A stretch of DNA of 42,312 bases from Candidatus Rokubacteria bacterium CSP1-6 (GCA_001443385.1 LDXP01000015.1:1-42312); one strand, 5' to 3'; shown: positions 1 through 8,588, counted from the stretch's first letter. Made by a program: numbers and translations. The notes: generated by a model not told the origin, from the sequence alone.

Positions 1-771
1 GCGGAGCACCGGGAAGGTCGCGTAGTGGAAGGGGATCGCGTACTTGGGCTTGAGCATCTCCTTGGTCGCGTAGGCGGCGTCCTTCGGGTCCATGCCGAAG
101 TGGCCGCCGATGGGGATCATGACCAGGTCGGGCTTGTAATAGTCGCCGATGAGCTTCATGTCGCCGAAGAGCCCGGTGTCCCCCATGTGGTAGAGCTTGA
201 AGCCGTTCTCCAGCTCCACGATGTACCCGACCGGCTCACCCGCGGTGTAGGTGGTGCTCTTCTTCGTCGCCGGGTCGATGAGCGTGAGGTCCGAAAAGTG
301 CTCGGCCCGGACCTGGGTGACGGTGATCTGGGGGCCGGCCGGCTGAACCTTGCCGCTCTTGGCGAAGCCCACCCCCTGCGCCGCCGGAACCCAGCCGATC
401 TCCACCAGCATCCGGATGAGCGTCGTGGACCCGAGGACCTTCGCGCCGGTGCGCTTGGCGAGGTCCGCCACGTCGCTCGACCCGTCGGTGCGACCGACGG
501 TGCCGAGATGATCGCCGTGAGCGTGCGTCACCAGGATCATGTCCACGTTGCCCAGCGCGTCCAGGTTCTTGTGCTGGGGAGGCGTCTTGGGGTTCGTGGT
601 GAGCCACGGGTCGATGACGATCACCTTGCCGGTGAGGGTGGTGATCTTGGTCGCCGACTGCCCCAGCCACTGGACCTCCACCTTGGCGCTCTGGGCCCAC
701 GCGGGGCCGGCGGCCAGCGTGAAGGTCATGGCCCCTGCGAACTTCAGAAAGTCTCGCCGCTGCATCTCCAT
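1..771 (-). CDS. Tat-exported metallo-beta-lactamase-fold hydrolase, copy 1 (partial)
   Basis: The start codon is at 771 and the reading frame runs left off the window edge, so about 28 C-terminal residues are missing. The 257 visible codons match the complete copy at 912-1769 except for substitutions at 16 (silent) and 30 (Phe here, Val in the other copy). It has a twin-arginine leader (RRDFLK) and the zinc motif THAHGDH. The family is the UPF0173-like metal-dependent hydrolases; the substrate is not known. An AGGAGG ribosome binding site precedes the start. The gene is the left arm of a long inverted repeat and diverges from its twin across about 140 bp. Confidence 0.9.
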   Translation of the reverse strand, partial: MEMQRRDFLKFAGAMTFTLAAGPAWAQSAKVEVQWLGQSATKITTLTGKVIVIDPWLTTNPKTPPQHKNLDALGNVDMILVTHAHGDHLGTVGRTDGSSDVADLAKRTGAKVLGSTTLIRMLVEIGWVPAAQGVGFAKSGKVQPAGPQITVTQVRAEHFSDLTLIDPATKKSTTYTAGEPVGYIVELENGFKLYHMGDTGLFGDMKLIGDYYKPDLVMIPIGGHFGMDPKDAAYATKEMLKPKYAIPFHYATFPVLR

Positions 772-800
772 GTGTGCCTCCTTGTATGGGTTACCACCTT

Positions 801-880
801 CATCCTCTCCCCCCCGAGGGGGAGAGGGCAGGGTGAGGGGGGAGAGGAGAAGAGGTGAGGGGCATTCAAGTGGGAGAGGA
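801..880 (-). repeat. GC-rich dispersed intergenic repeat, copy A
   Basis: This is the centre of the inverted repeat. It contains CCCTCTCCCC-type and GGGGAGAGGG-type half sites joined by a GGTGAGGGG segment, so it can fold into hairpins. Read on the minus strand it is almost identical to copy B at 1796-1882, over roughly 70 bp with about one substitution and one small indel. Related copies lie near 12853, 20001 and 26677. The family resembles REP-type palindromes; no protein is encoded. Confidence 0.8.
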
Positions 881-911
881 TGAAGGTGGTAACCCATACA
901 AGGAGGCACAC

Positions 912-1769
912 ATGGAGATGCAGCGGCGAGACTTTCTGAAGTTCGCAGGGGCCATGACCTTCACGCTGGCCGCCGGCCCCGCGTGGGCCCAGAGCGCCAA
1001 GGTGGAGGTCCAGTGGCTGGGGCAGTCGGCGACCAAGATCACCACCCTCACCGGCAAGGTGATCGTCATCGACCCGTGGCTCACCACGAACCCCAAGACG
1101 CCTCCCCAGCACAAGAACCTGGACGCGCTGGGCAACGTGGACATGATCCTGGTGACGCACGCTCACGGCGATCATCTCGGCACCGTCGGTCGCACCGACG
1201 GGTCGAGCGACGTGGCGGACCTCGCCAAGCGCACCGGCGCGAAGGTCCTCGGGTCCACGACGCTCATCCGGATGCTGGTGGAGATCGGCTGGGTTCCGGC
1301 GGCGCAGGGGGTGGGCTTCGCCAAGAGCGGCAAGGTTCAGCCGGCCGGCCCCCAGATCACCGTCACCCAGGTCCGGGCCGAGCACTTTTCGGACCTCACG
1401 CTCATCGACCCGGCGACGAAGAAGAGCACCACCTACACCGCGGGTGAGCCGGTCGGGTACATCGTGGAGCTGGAGAACGGCTTCAAGCTCTACCACATGG
1501 GGGACACCGGGCTCTTCGGCGACATGAAGCTCATCGGCGACTATTACAAGCCCGACCTGATCATGATCCCCATCGGCGGCCACTTCGGCATGGACCCGAA
1601 GGACGCCGCCTACGCGACCAAGGAGATGCTCAAGCCCAAGTACGCGATCCCCGTCCACTACGCGACGTTCCCGGTGCTCCGCGGGACACCCCAGGAGTAC
1701 CAGGCTGCGCTCGGGCAGACGGCGACCCAGGTCTTCCCGATCGGCCCCGGCGACAAGGTCACATTCTAG
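912..1769 (+). CDS. Tat-exported metallo-beta-lactamase-fold hydrolase, copy 2 (complete)
   Basis: A 285-residue protein. Residues 1-28 form a Tat-type leader (RRDFLKF, hydrophobic core, AWA cleavage region), so export to the periplasm is expected. The body is a UPF0173-like metallo-beta-lactamase fold: zinc motif THAHGDH near residue 80, a further GDTG motif, and a C-terminal VHY segment. Typical UPF0173 proteins are about 230 residues; the extra length is the leader plus loops. ATG at 912 is chosen because AGGAGG lies five bases upstream. It lies between two oppositely oriented copies of the GC-rich repeat. A hydrolase of unknown substrate is the safest call. Confidence 0.93.
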   Translation: MEMQRRDFLKFAGAMTFTLAAGPAWAQSAKVEVQWLGQSATKITTLTGKVIVIDPWLTTNPKTPPQHKNLDALGNVDMILVTHAHGDHLGTVGRTDGSSDVADLAKRTGAKVLGSTTLIRMLVEIGWVPAAQGVGFAKSGKVQPAGPQITVTQVRAEHFSDLTLIDPATKKSTTYTAGEPVGYIVELENGFKLYHMGDTGLFGDMKLIGDYYKPDLIMIPIGGHFGMDPKDAAYATKEMLKPKYAIPVHYATFPVLRGTPQEYQAALGQTATQVFPIGPGDKVTF

Positions 1770-1795
1770 CCGGCACGATGATGCCGCTCCGAGCC

Positions 1796-1888
1796 CCCTC
1801 CCACTCGATGCCCCTCACCTCTTCTCCTCTCCCCCCTCACCCTGCCCTCTCCCCCTCGGGGGGGAGAGGATGAAGGTGAGGGGATTAT
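1796..1888 (+). repeat. GC-rich dispersed intergenic repeat, copy B
   Basis: Located just after the stop of the complete hydrolase gene and inverted relative to copy A. It contains a CCCTCTCCCC...GGGGGAGAGG hairpin followed by GGTGAGGGG. Copies A and B therefore flank the 912-1769 gene as an inverted pair, an arrangement that could mediate inversion or duplication by recombination. It could also act as a transcription terminator hairpin, though there is no T-run. Confidence 0.8.
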
Positions 1889-1935
1889 GAGTGGGGTGAG
1901 GGGAGGGTGGGGTGAGGGGCAGGAGGAGTGGGCGC

Positions 1936-2249
1936 ATGAGCGCGACGGTCGAGGTCCACTGGCTGGGGCACGCCGCGACCAAGCTCACCTCGCTGACCGG
2001 CAAGGTGATCGTCATCGATCCGTTCCTCACCCCGAATCCGAAAACGCCCCCGCAGTACAAGAACCTGGACGCGCTGGGGCACGTGGACGTGACGCGACCC
2101 GGGAGATGCTCAAGCCCCGCTACGCGATCCCCTTCCACTACGGGACGTTCCCCCTGCTGAAGGGGACGCCCGAGGAGTACCAGAGCTTCCTCGGCCAGAC
2201 GACGACCCAGGTCTTTCCGATCAGCCCGGGCGACACGCTGACGTTCTAG
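1936..2249 (+). pseudogene. Internally deleted third copy of the hydrolase gene
   Basis: The start at 1936 follows an AGGAGG site and encodes about 52 residues matching the mature N-terminus of the hydrolase up to VDV. There is no Tat leader. At about 2089-2095 the reading frame jumps: downstream sequence in another frame (stop 2247-2249) encodes the C-terminal 52 or so residues, from ATREMLKP to the stop. Relative to the intact copy, about 470 bp are missing, including the THAHGDH zinc motif, and the junction shifts the frame. The product cannot be an active hydrolase. Sequence divergence from the intact copy shows this is an older paralogue, not part of the recent inverted duplication. Confidence 0.9.
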
Positions 2250-2269
2250 TCTGTATCGCTTATTGGGCA

Positions 2270-2298
2270 TTGACACGCCCGCATCCCGCCGGTAGCAT
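2270..2298 (+). promoter_or_regulatory. Sigma-70-type promoter of the secreted-protein operon
   Basis: TTGACA (2270-2275), a 17-bp spacer, then TAGCAT (2293-2298). The predicted start of transcription is near 2305, leaving a leader of about 26 bases with AAGG ten bases before the ATG at 2331. It serves the operon 2331-8520. Confidence 0.65.
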
Positions 2299-2330
2299 CC
2301 CGCCCACGTTCGTTCCAAGGTTTCTCTGTC

Positions 2331-4643
2331 ATGGTTCGACGACAGCGAGTCTCCATCGGAATCGCCGCGCTTCTGTCGTTGGCCGCCCTGCTCCTGCCCG
2401 CGTCGGCGCGTCAATCGAAGGCGGTCGTGTCTGCCCTGGCACCGGTAGAGATTGTCGCGGAAGGCCTTGGTCATCTTCGGGGTGTCGCGGTGAACGAAAG
2501 CGGCGCGGTGTTTGTCACGGACGCGAAAGCGGGAACGCTCCTTCGGGTTGCGCCCGATGGCGCGCGGGCGCTCGTCATGGAACGGCTCAGGCATCCAGTG
2601 GGTGTGGCGGTGGATCGGGAAGGCCGGCTGGTCGTCGTCGAAGAGGGACGACGACAAGTTCTTCGACTGGAGACCGGAGGCGGCGCAACATCGCTGATCT
2701 CCTGGATCAGGCACCCACGGTGGGTCGCCGTCGCTCCTGACGGGCACCTCTACGTCACGGCGAAAAGCCTCGCCTCCGGGGACGAGGAGGGCGAGGGCGA
2801 CGAGGTGGAGCCCGAGCTGGTGGCGAGGGTCTCGCCTGATGGCATCGCGACGGTGTTCGCCGACCGGTTCCGCGGGCTTCAGGGCGTGGCGGTGGCAGAG
2901 GACGCGCTCCGGTTGGTGGCGCGGGGACGGAGGGGCGAGCGCCACCCGGCCGGAACCCTCTATGAGATTTCAATCCAGCCCGACGGCCGGGCTGGTCCCG
3001 TGCAACCCGTCAGGACGGGCGAGCTTGCGGGGCCCGTCGGACTTGCCGCTGATCGGTTGGGAGCGTATTTTGTCAGCGCTAAATCCCTCGCCGCGGAGCC
3101 ATGGCGCCGCGGCGTCGTCCTGAAAATTGCGGAGGACGGCGCCGCGACCCTCTTTGCCGCGGGCTTGGATGATCCGCGAGGCCTGGCGTTTGCCCCGGAT
3201 GGGTCGCTCCACCTGGCCGACGGCAACGCCGGCCGGATTCTTCGCTTCGCCGCTCCGCGCGCGCCCGTCGTCGATGAATTCCCTCCGGCCGTCACTGGTG
3301 AACGCCAGGTTGCCCTTCGGCTAAGGGCGGAAGCAGGCGCTCGGCTGACGGTTCTGGGCGGCCAATTCCCCCTCGTCGTGGCGGTTGATGACGTGGGATC
3401 TGCGAGGGTTTGGGTGCCGCTCCGGCGGAACGCGGAAAACCACCTGCTGGTGTTCGCCACCGGGAGCGCCGGCCTGGGGCTGACCTCCGCGCCGCTCCCA
3501 CTGAGCATCACGCAGGACGAAGAGCCACCCGCACTCGAGCTTCTGGCCCCGCGGGCGGGAGCGCTCCTTCGTGGTACGATCGCCGCGGAGGCCCGCGCAA
3601 CGGACTTGAACGGGATTGCCGATGTCCAATTTCGCCTCGATGAGTTGACGGTCGGGTTCGACGCGGCGCCGCCATTCAGGGTGAGCGTGGACACCGCGGT
3701 GGTGCCGGACGGTCTGCGGGTCGTGTCGGCGCTCGCCCGGGATCGGGCGGGCAACCTCAGAAGCGCGAGCGTTCCGGTGACGGTTGACAACACGCGGCCC
3801 GAGGTGAGGATCGTCGCGCCGGCTCCAGGGGCCGTCGTCGTCGGCCCCATCGAAGTTCTCGTCGAGGCGGCGGACGCGACCTCGGGCGTCGCTCAGGTCG
3901 AGCTGGCGGTCAACGGGACATCCCGATCTGTGGCTGAAACACCGCCCTACCGGTTCATGTTGGACCCGCGGGAGTTGGGGTCGGGGCCACAGGTCCTGGA
4001 GGCCGCCGCGGTGGATCGAGCGGGTAACCGTGGTGAATCGCCTCCAGTGTCGGTCGTTCTTTCCGGCACGCCGGGGGAGATCCAAGTGGGCGACCTGGTG
4101 GCTGCGCCGTCGAGCGGAGTGGCGCCCCTGACGGTGGTCTTCTCGTTGCTGAGGGCCACTGGGGGCACCATCGCGCTGGATGCCGACGGGAACGGCATCG
4201 TGGACTTTATCGGACCGAGCCGGGACGGCCAAACCTTCACGTACGCTCGGCCCGGTCTCTACTTCCCCACGGCGACAATCACCGATGCCGGGGGGACGCA
4301 ATCCACGGTGACCACCGTCGTGAACGTCGAGGATCCGCAAACCGTGACGACCCGTTTCCAGGGTCTGTGGACGAACCTGAAGGCCCGTCTCGGAGCCGGA
4401 GATGTCCCCGGGGCTCTCGCGCACCTCGCCCCGAACCTCCAGCCACGATTCCAGACGGTCTTCCAGCAACTCCGAACGGATCTGCCGGCGGTTGCGGCGA
4501 GTCTCGGAGACCTCGAGGTCCTGGAGCAGGTCGGCGATCTGGCCGAAACGGCGATCGTCCAGCAGGAGAATGGCGCTCCATTCCTCTACTTCATTTACTT
4601 CCGTCGAGATAGCCTCGGCCGCTGGCTGATCGAGGAGATGTAG
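2331..4643 (+). CDS. Secreted beta-propeller/Ig-like/PKD protein
   Basis: A 770-residue exported protein. Residues 1-28 are a signal peptide. Residues about 45-320 contain repeated motifs of the type GVAVxxxGxxFVTD and GLAFAPDGSLHLAD, typical of NHL or SMP-30-like six-bladed propellers. Two Ig-like domains follow (about 390-580, each with a conserved DRAGN motif), then a PKD-like domain (about 585-665, with DADGNGIVDF). The last 100 residues are helical and end in RWLIEEM, reminiscent of an NTF2-like fold (weak). No enzyme residues are evident; a surface or periplasmic binding role is inferred. First gene of a three-gene operon, two bases before the next start. Confidence 0.88.
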   Translation: MVRRQRVSIGIAALLSLAALLLPASARQSKAVVSALAPVEIVAEGLGHLRGVAVNESGAVFVTDAKAGTLLRVAPDGARALVMERLRHPVGVAVDREGRLVVVEEGRRQVLRLETGGGATSLISWIRHPRWVAVAPDGHLYVTAKSLASGDEEGEGDEVEPELVARVSPDGIATVFADRFRGLQGVAVAEDALRLVARGRRGERHPAGTLYEISIQPDGRAGPVQPVRTGELAGPVGLAADRLGAYFVSAKSLAAEPWRRGVVLKIAEDGAATLFAAGLDDPRGLAFAPDGSLHLADGNAGRILRFAAPRAPVVDEFPPAVTGERQVALRLRAEAGARLTVLGGQFPLVVAVDDVGSARVWVPLRRNAENHLLVFATGSAGLGLTSAPLPLSITQDEEPPALELLAPRAGALLRGTIAAEARATDLNGIADVQFRLDELTVGFDAAPPFRVSVDTAVVPDGLRVVSALARDRAGNLRSASVPVTVDNTRPEVRIVAPAPGAVVVGPIEVLVEAADATSGVAQVELAVNGTSRSVAETPPYRFMLDPRELGSGPQVLEAAAVDRAGNRGESPPVSVVLSGTPGEIQVGDLVAAPSSGVAPLTVVFSLLRATGGTIALDADGNGIVDFIGPSRDGQTFTYARPGLYFPTATITDAGGTQSTVTTVVNVEDPQTVTTRFQGLWTNLKARLGAGDVPGALAHLAPNLQPRFQTVFQQLRTDLPAVAASLGDLEVLEQVGDLAETAIVQQENGAPFLYFIYFRRDSLGRWLIEEM

Positions 4644-4645
4644 GG

Positions 4646-5317
4646 TTGCGGCGGGCCATCGGAATCGTGCTGCTTCTCCTAGCGGGCCTTCTTGTCCCGC
4701 GTTTGGCCGAGGCCAACATCCTCTGCAGGTGGTTCGGGTACTGTGTCTATGAGAGTCCCGGCTTCCGAATCGCCGTCGCAGACCGGGAGACAGGCCAGCC
4801 ACTGGCCGACGTGCACGCGTTGGCCGAATGGCAGATGTACGGCTCTCATGGACGTAACGGGCCGCTGATGGTCCAGGATGCGGTGACCGGTTCCGACGGG
4901 GTCATCGCCTTCCCGCCCTGGGGGCCGATCCGTGACTCGACCGCCGGTCTCGTCCTCAACCACGATCCGGTCATCAGCCTCTTCAAGCCGGGGTACAAGG
5001 TCTTGACAATCTTCAACGTCCCGGGCACGGACGAGACCGCCCGCGTCCGTGGACTCCGCCAGGACGGCCAGACGTACTTCCTGGAGCCGTTTCGAGGGAC
5101 GCCCGAGGAGTGGGTGGAGGAACTGGAGAAAGTGTGGGTCGGTCGCGCAACCCCCCGAAGCGACGAGCAAACTCTCAAGTTTCGCGGCCCTTACGCGAAT
5201 CGAGTGCGCTACGTGCGGGCCGAGCGCGAGAAGGTCCCTGCGCGATTTCGATCTCCTGGCCAGTTCTTCTCATCGGTGGAAGCGGTGCTGAGATTCTTCG
5301 AGGAGGGGCACCGATGA
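4646..5317 (+). CDS. Exported protein with possible carboxypeptidase-regulatory-like domain
   Basis: A 223-residue protein starting at TTG, two bases after the upstream stop codon, so translational coupling is likely. Residues 1-23 are a signal peptide (hydrophobic core, AEA before the mature N-terminus). The segment after residue 40 (FRIAVADRETGQPLADVHA) looks like the opening strands of a transthyretin/carboxypeptidase-regulatory-like beta sandwich; this is a weak resemblance. The C-terminal 80 residues are charged and unrecognised. Its stop overlaps the next gene by four bases. Function unknown, but its position between two secreted proteins suggests a shared extracellular process. Confidence 0.8.
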   Translation: MRRAIGIVLLLLAGLLVPRLAEANILCRWFGYCVYESPGFRIAVADRETGQPLADVHALAEWQMYGSHGRNGPLMVQDAVTGSDGVIAFPPWGPIRDSTAGLVLNHDPVISLFKPGYKVLTIFNVPGTDETARVRGLRQDGQTYFLEPFRGTPEEWVEELEKVWVGRATPRSDEQTLKFRGPYANRVRYVRAEREKVPARFRSPGQFFSSVEAVLRFFEEGHR

Positions 5318-8300
5318 AGCTCATTAGAGTCGTCGCCGGTTTACTCCTTGTGTTGCTGCTCTGGCCCCAGAGCGAGTCCGTCAGCGCCTACGAGCTGATG
5401 ACTCATGCCAAGGTGTCGGGACGCGCCTTCGATACGTCAGAGCGGGTACGCATGTACTTGGAGGACGTGGGAATCAAGGTGAGCGACCTCTTCGATCAAG
5501 AGAGCGCCGAAGGGAGGGAATCGACGGTATTCGCCGGGTTCAGAAACACCGGTACCCTGCGCGGCTGGATGACCGCCGGCGCCATTCGGGAGGACGACTT
5601 TCAACCGCACCCGGGGTGCCGGCAGCCGCTGAACCCTCCGTCGGCGATGGACCGACCTCTCAATCATTTCCTCGACGTGCAGCGAGGCGGCCGGGGGCTC
5701 ACAGTCCTTGGCCTTGAGCGCGGCTTCCCCGCGCCCGACTGGGCCCTGGGACTGCAGGGCCGGGGCCCGGACGACACCCAGAATCAATTCTCCGTCCTTG
5801 ACGCCAGAGTCTATCAACTCAGGTCGCTGACGGCTCCAACGCGCGACGAGCGGGACCGGAACACGGCCCTTCTCTTCCGGACGCTGGGGCACGTTATTCA
5901 TGCGCTGGAGGACACGGGTCAACCCCAGCACACCCGTAATGATCCACATGCCGGATGCTTCCAGTTCATCGCCGGGGAGCATAGCTGGTTCGAGGACTAC
6001 ATGGAAACGCGGGCGCGGGGGATTGCCTTCCGCGCTCGGAGCCTGCCGAGTCCCCCGCTGCTCCTGGACGGCTATTCGCCAGTGGGCTTTCAGGCCTACC
6101 GCGACTACTGGACGAATCCCACTCTCTCGGGCCTGGCAGATTTCTCCAGCCGGAACTTCCTCTCGGCCGGGACCAACCTGGGCCGCAACTGCGACGGACT
6201 CCCCGAGCCGCCGTGCAGCCCCGACGCCTATGGCCAGCGCGAGGTGACCATCTCGGCCCTAACCATCAGCGGCACGCCGCTAACGGGGACAGTGAGGCTG
6301 TTCAATCGCCGGATGCGGGATCCCGTGACTGGAGGCATGGTGACGACGCGTGACCCAGTGACTGGGGAGATTACCGAAGATGTGCCCGTGACGAGCCGCT
6401 CCGTGTGGGATCAGCACCTGGAGACACGCGGATTGTTCCCGCTCTTCTCCCTGAACACGCTCAACTACGATTCCATCAGCGACGTCCTGCTCCCCCGTGC
6501 GGTGGGCTACGCGGCGGGTCTGCTCGACCACTTTTTCCGCGGAAAGCTCGACGTGGACCTGGTGCCGGCGGACCCCAATGATCCATCGGTGGTTCGAGTG
6601 ACCGGCGCCAACGCATCCACGGATGTGCTGCAGGGCGGGACTCTCACCCTGTATGCCGATGACCCGACCGACCCCACCGGCAAGCGCGACCCGGCCGCGG
6701 CGCTGGATCAGGATCTCACGGTGACGGCGGAGAGCGGCGCACCGGTTGAGTCCGCGCGGTTTCGGGTTCCCGCGGATACCGAACGATTCATGGTTGTTTA
6801 CAAGGGAACGCTGGGGCAGGAGGCTGAAACCGGTACCTTCCCCGGCGGGGTGGTCGGCAAGGTCCTCGGAGGTGTGCGGGTGGAGGAAGTTTTCTCCGAC
6901 GGCACCCGCTGGAAACTTCGGACGCCCAGGGGGGTGTTCGTCCTCCAGGGATTGACCCCAGCCGAATTCGAGAAGGTTCGATGGGGGGACGGCGACAGCC
7001 TCCTGGTGGCTCTCACGCCCTTCGGGCCGGGTCAGCCGAATCGCGTGGCGGCGTACGAGGTCGGGCGCCAGCCGGGATCCATGGAGCTGGTGACGGTGAA
7101 CACCCCCGGCGGGCCGGAGGTACCGGTCGTCAAGAAGAACGAGGCGGCCTTTCCCTTCGGGATGTCGCTCGACACCACTGTGGAGTTCTCCCAGACCATC
7201 CACTACCGGCAGCTCGTCCCGACTTTCCAGGTGACGGGGATATATGAGTACGTGCCGATTCCAGGTCAGCCCGGGGCCATCAATTACATCGGCCCCACCT
7301 TGGAATTCACCCCCCTCCAGATCGGGACGCCCGTCAGTCAGACCGTGAGGTTTGCGGAGAGTTTCCCCATCCGGCTGGATCTGGCGCGCCAGGCCGACTC
7401 TTGGACGATGTGGCGCCCGTATGTCTGGTACCTGCAAGATGTGGCGGCGAGCGCGTCCGGTCGCCTCCTGGGGCTGGTCCTCGTATGGCTGACGGAGCCC
7501 GACGTCCCACGCGTGAGCCTACCGTTCTACGGCCTGAATCCCTCCACCGGGCCCGAAGTCACCGGGCAAGTGGATTTCACCCCGTCCTTTCCCGCGGAGG
7601 TAAATCCCCTTTTGTGGGCGGTCGTGGATCTCAAGGAGGGTCGCGTCGTGGCCTCCACGGCTGAGGCCGTCATCACGATCTCCAGCGAGGAGGGGCGCGA
7701 GACATTCCTGGAGGCCCCGCGTCTGGGAGCCATCGTCGCGGACCATGGGCTCGAGGCCTATAACGGAGGGCCGCTGGCGGGCGTCTACGACCGGGGGTGG
7801 TTCGCGCTCCCCCTGGTCTCGCCGGACGGGTTGCCGCCAATCGGGGAGTTGACGGAATTGCCGCCGTCGCAAGGGGGAATCCTGACGATCTCCGCGGACG
7901 GATGGCTGCGGGGGGATCTGAAGGATGAGTTGGGGCGGTTAGGGCTCTCCACGTTTCAGATGAATGCCCGTCAGGTCTCTGGGGACGCCGTTTATCTCTG
8001 CCTCCCCACCTCTTGCAAGGCCATCCGACACATGACCACAGTGAGTGAGGTCGTGCGGTCGCCTGCCACACTCGACGACGCGCGTCGTTCGCGTCCGGTG
8101 CCCGGAGGTGAGCGCGTGGTCTTCTTGACAGGGAGTGGGACCGCAGGGCCGACCCTCCTGGTCTGGGATCCGGAAACCCCGAAGGCGAAGGTCGTCCATC
8201 AGTTCCCCGCGTCCGAGGGCCCTATCCTGGGACCGGCGACCCGCACCACCGCCATGATCTTCTCTTTTGTCCTACAGGGCGAAATGCTCCTCCCATCGAC

Positions 8301-8520
8301 CATGCTGATTCCGCTCGATGGGAGCCGACCGCCAACGGCTTTTCCGGGAGAGGATTTGAGTCTCTCGTTTGCCCTCTTGGATCAGAACTACCTCTATCAT
8401 GTCGGCGAGCAGAAGTTCTATCGCCCCAAGCCCTCGCTTCAGCCGACGGCCCTGCCCGCCAGGCTGGCGGATGTCCCCGGCAACCCGGTCGGGGATTATC
8501 ACGCGATCCGGCTGCCGTAA
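5314..8520 (+). CDS. Large secreted protein with zinc phospholipase C/P1-nuclease-like domain
   Basis: A 1068-residue protein; ATG at 5314 has AGGAGGGG upstream and overlaps the previous stop (ATGA). Residues 1-25 are a signal peptide. The N-terminal 250 residues carry the zinc-ligand layout of bacterial phospholipase C and S1/P1 nuclease: His31, His118, then H196-x3-D200-x5-H206 (within HALEDTGQPQH) and H223-x3-E227 (HSWFE). That spacing equals the H118/D122/H128 and H142/E146 pattern known for Bacillus cereus phospholipase C. The remaining 800 residues are beta-rich and unrecognised, far longer than the 250-350 residues usual for these enzymes. Lipid or nucleic-acid phosphoester hydrolysis outside the cell is inferred. 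Confidence 0.85.
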   Translation: MKLIRVVAGLLLVLLLWPQSESVSAYELMTHAKVSGRAFDTSERVRMYLEDVGIKVSDLFDQESAEGRESTVFAGFRNTGTLRGWMTAGAIREDDFQPHPGCRQPLNPPSAMDRPLNHFLDVQRGGRGLTVLGLERGFPAPDWALGLQGRGPDDTQNQFSVLDARVYQLRSLTAPTRDERDRNTALLFRTLGHVIHALEDTGQPQHTRNDPHAGCFQFIAGEHSWFEDYMETRARGIAFRARSLPSPPLLLDGYSPVGFQAYRDYWTNPTLSGLADFSSRNFLSAGTNLGRNCDGLPEPPCSPDAYGQREVTISALTISGTPLTGTVRLFNRRMRDPVTGGMVTTRDPVTGEITEDVPVTSRSVWDQHLETRGLFPLFSLNTLNYDSISDVLLPRAVGYAAGLLDHFFRGKLDVDLVPADPNDPSVVRVTGANASTDVLQGGTLTLYADDPTDPTGKRDPAAALDQDLTVTAESGAPVESARFRVPADTERFMVVYKGTLGQEAETGTFPGGVVGKVLGGVRVEEVFSDGTRWKLRTPRGVFVLQGLTPAEFEKVRWGDGDSLLVALTPFGPGQPNRVAAYEVGRQPGSMELVTVNTPGGPEVPVVKKNEAAFPFGMSLDTTVEFSQTIHYRQLVPTFQVTGIYEYVPIPGQPGAINYIGPTLEFTPLQIGTPVSQTVRFAESFPIRLDLARQADSWTMWRPYVWYLQDVAASASGRLLGLVLVWLTEPDVPRVSLPFYGLNPSTGPEVTGQVDFTPSFPAEVNPLLWAVVDLKEGRVVASTAEAVITISSEEGRETFLEAPRLGAIVADHGLEAYNGGPLAGVYDRGWFALPLVSPDGLPPIGELTELPPSQGGILTISADGWLRGDLKDELGRLGLSTFQMNARQVSGDAVYLCLPTSCKAIRHMTTVSEVVRSPATLDDARRSRPVPGGERVVFLTGSGTAGPTLLVWDPETPKAKVVHQFPASEGPILGPATRTTAMIFSFVLQGEMLLPSTMLIPLDGSRPPTAFPGEDLSLSFALLDQNYLYHVGEQKFYRPKPSLQPTALPARLADVPGNPVGDYHAIRLP

Positions 8521-8528
8521 AAATCAAA

Positions 8529-8559
8529 GGGCGCGGGTCTCGACCGAGCACCCGCGCCC
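8529..8559 (-). terminator. Intrinsic terminator between convergent genes
   Basis: A perfect 10-bp stem, GGGCGCGGGT (8529-8538) and ACCCGCGCCC (8550-8559), with a loop that can itself pair. On the minus strand the stem is followed by a T-rich tract (complement of 8521-8528 and the preceding bases), so it terminates mlaA. On the plus strand there is no T-run, but the hairpin may still protect the operon transcript. Confidence 0.8.
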
Positions 8560-8588
8560 CGAGAAGGCGGCGACAGCGGCGGGAGGGG

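Larger units (their letters stand above)
1..1682. repeat. Long inverted repeat, arms of at least 811 bp
   Basis: Positions 1-811 are the reverse complement of 872-1682, with position p pairing with 1683-p. I found only two mismatches, at 16/1667 and 30/1653. The centre, 812-871, is 60 bp and consists of the GC-rich dispersed repeat. The left arm is cut by the window edge, so its full length is unknown. The arms carry the two divergent hydrolase genes with identical leaders and ribosome binding sites. It is either a recent inverted duplication or a palindromic assembly artefact at a contig end. Confidence 0.95.

Noticed and set aside
25-858. A plus-strand open frame of 277 codons, with a twin at 744-1658 on the minus strand
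   Set aside because: Both are antisense to the two inverted hydrolase copies; their similarity only reflects the inverted repeat.
5110-5313. Upstream extension of the phospholipase C-like frame
   Set aside because: It overlaps the preceding gene, lacks a ribosome binding site and would bury the signal peptide; ATG 5314 has AGGAGGGG upstream.
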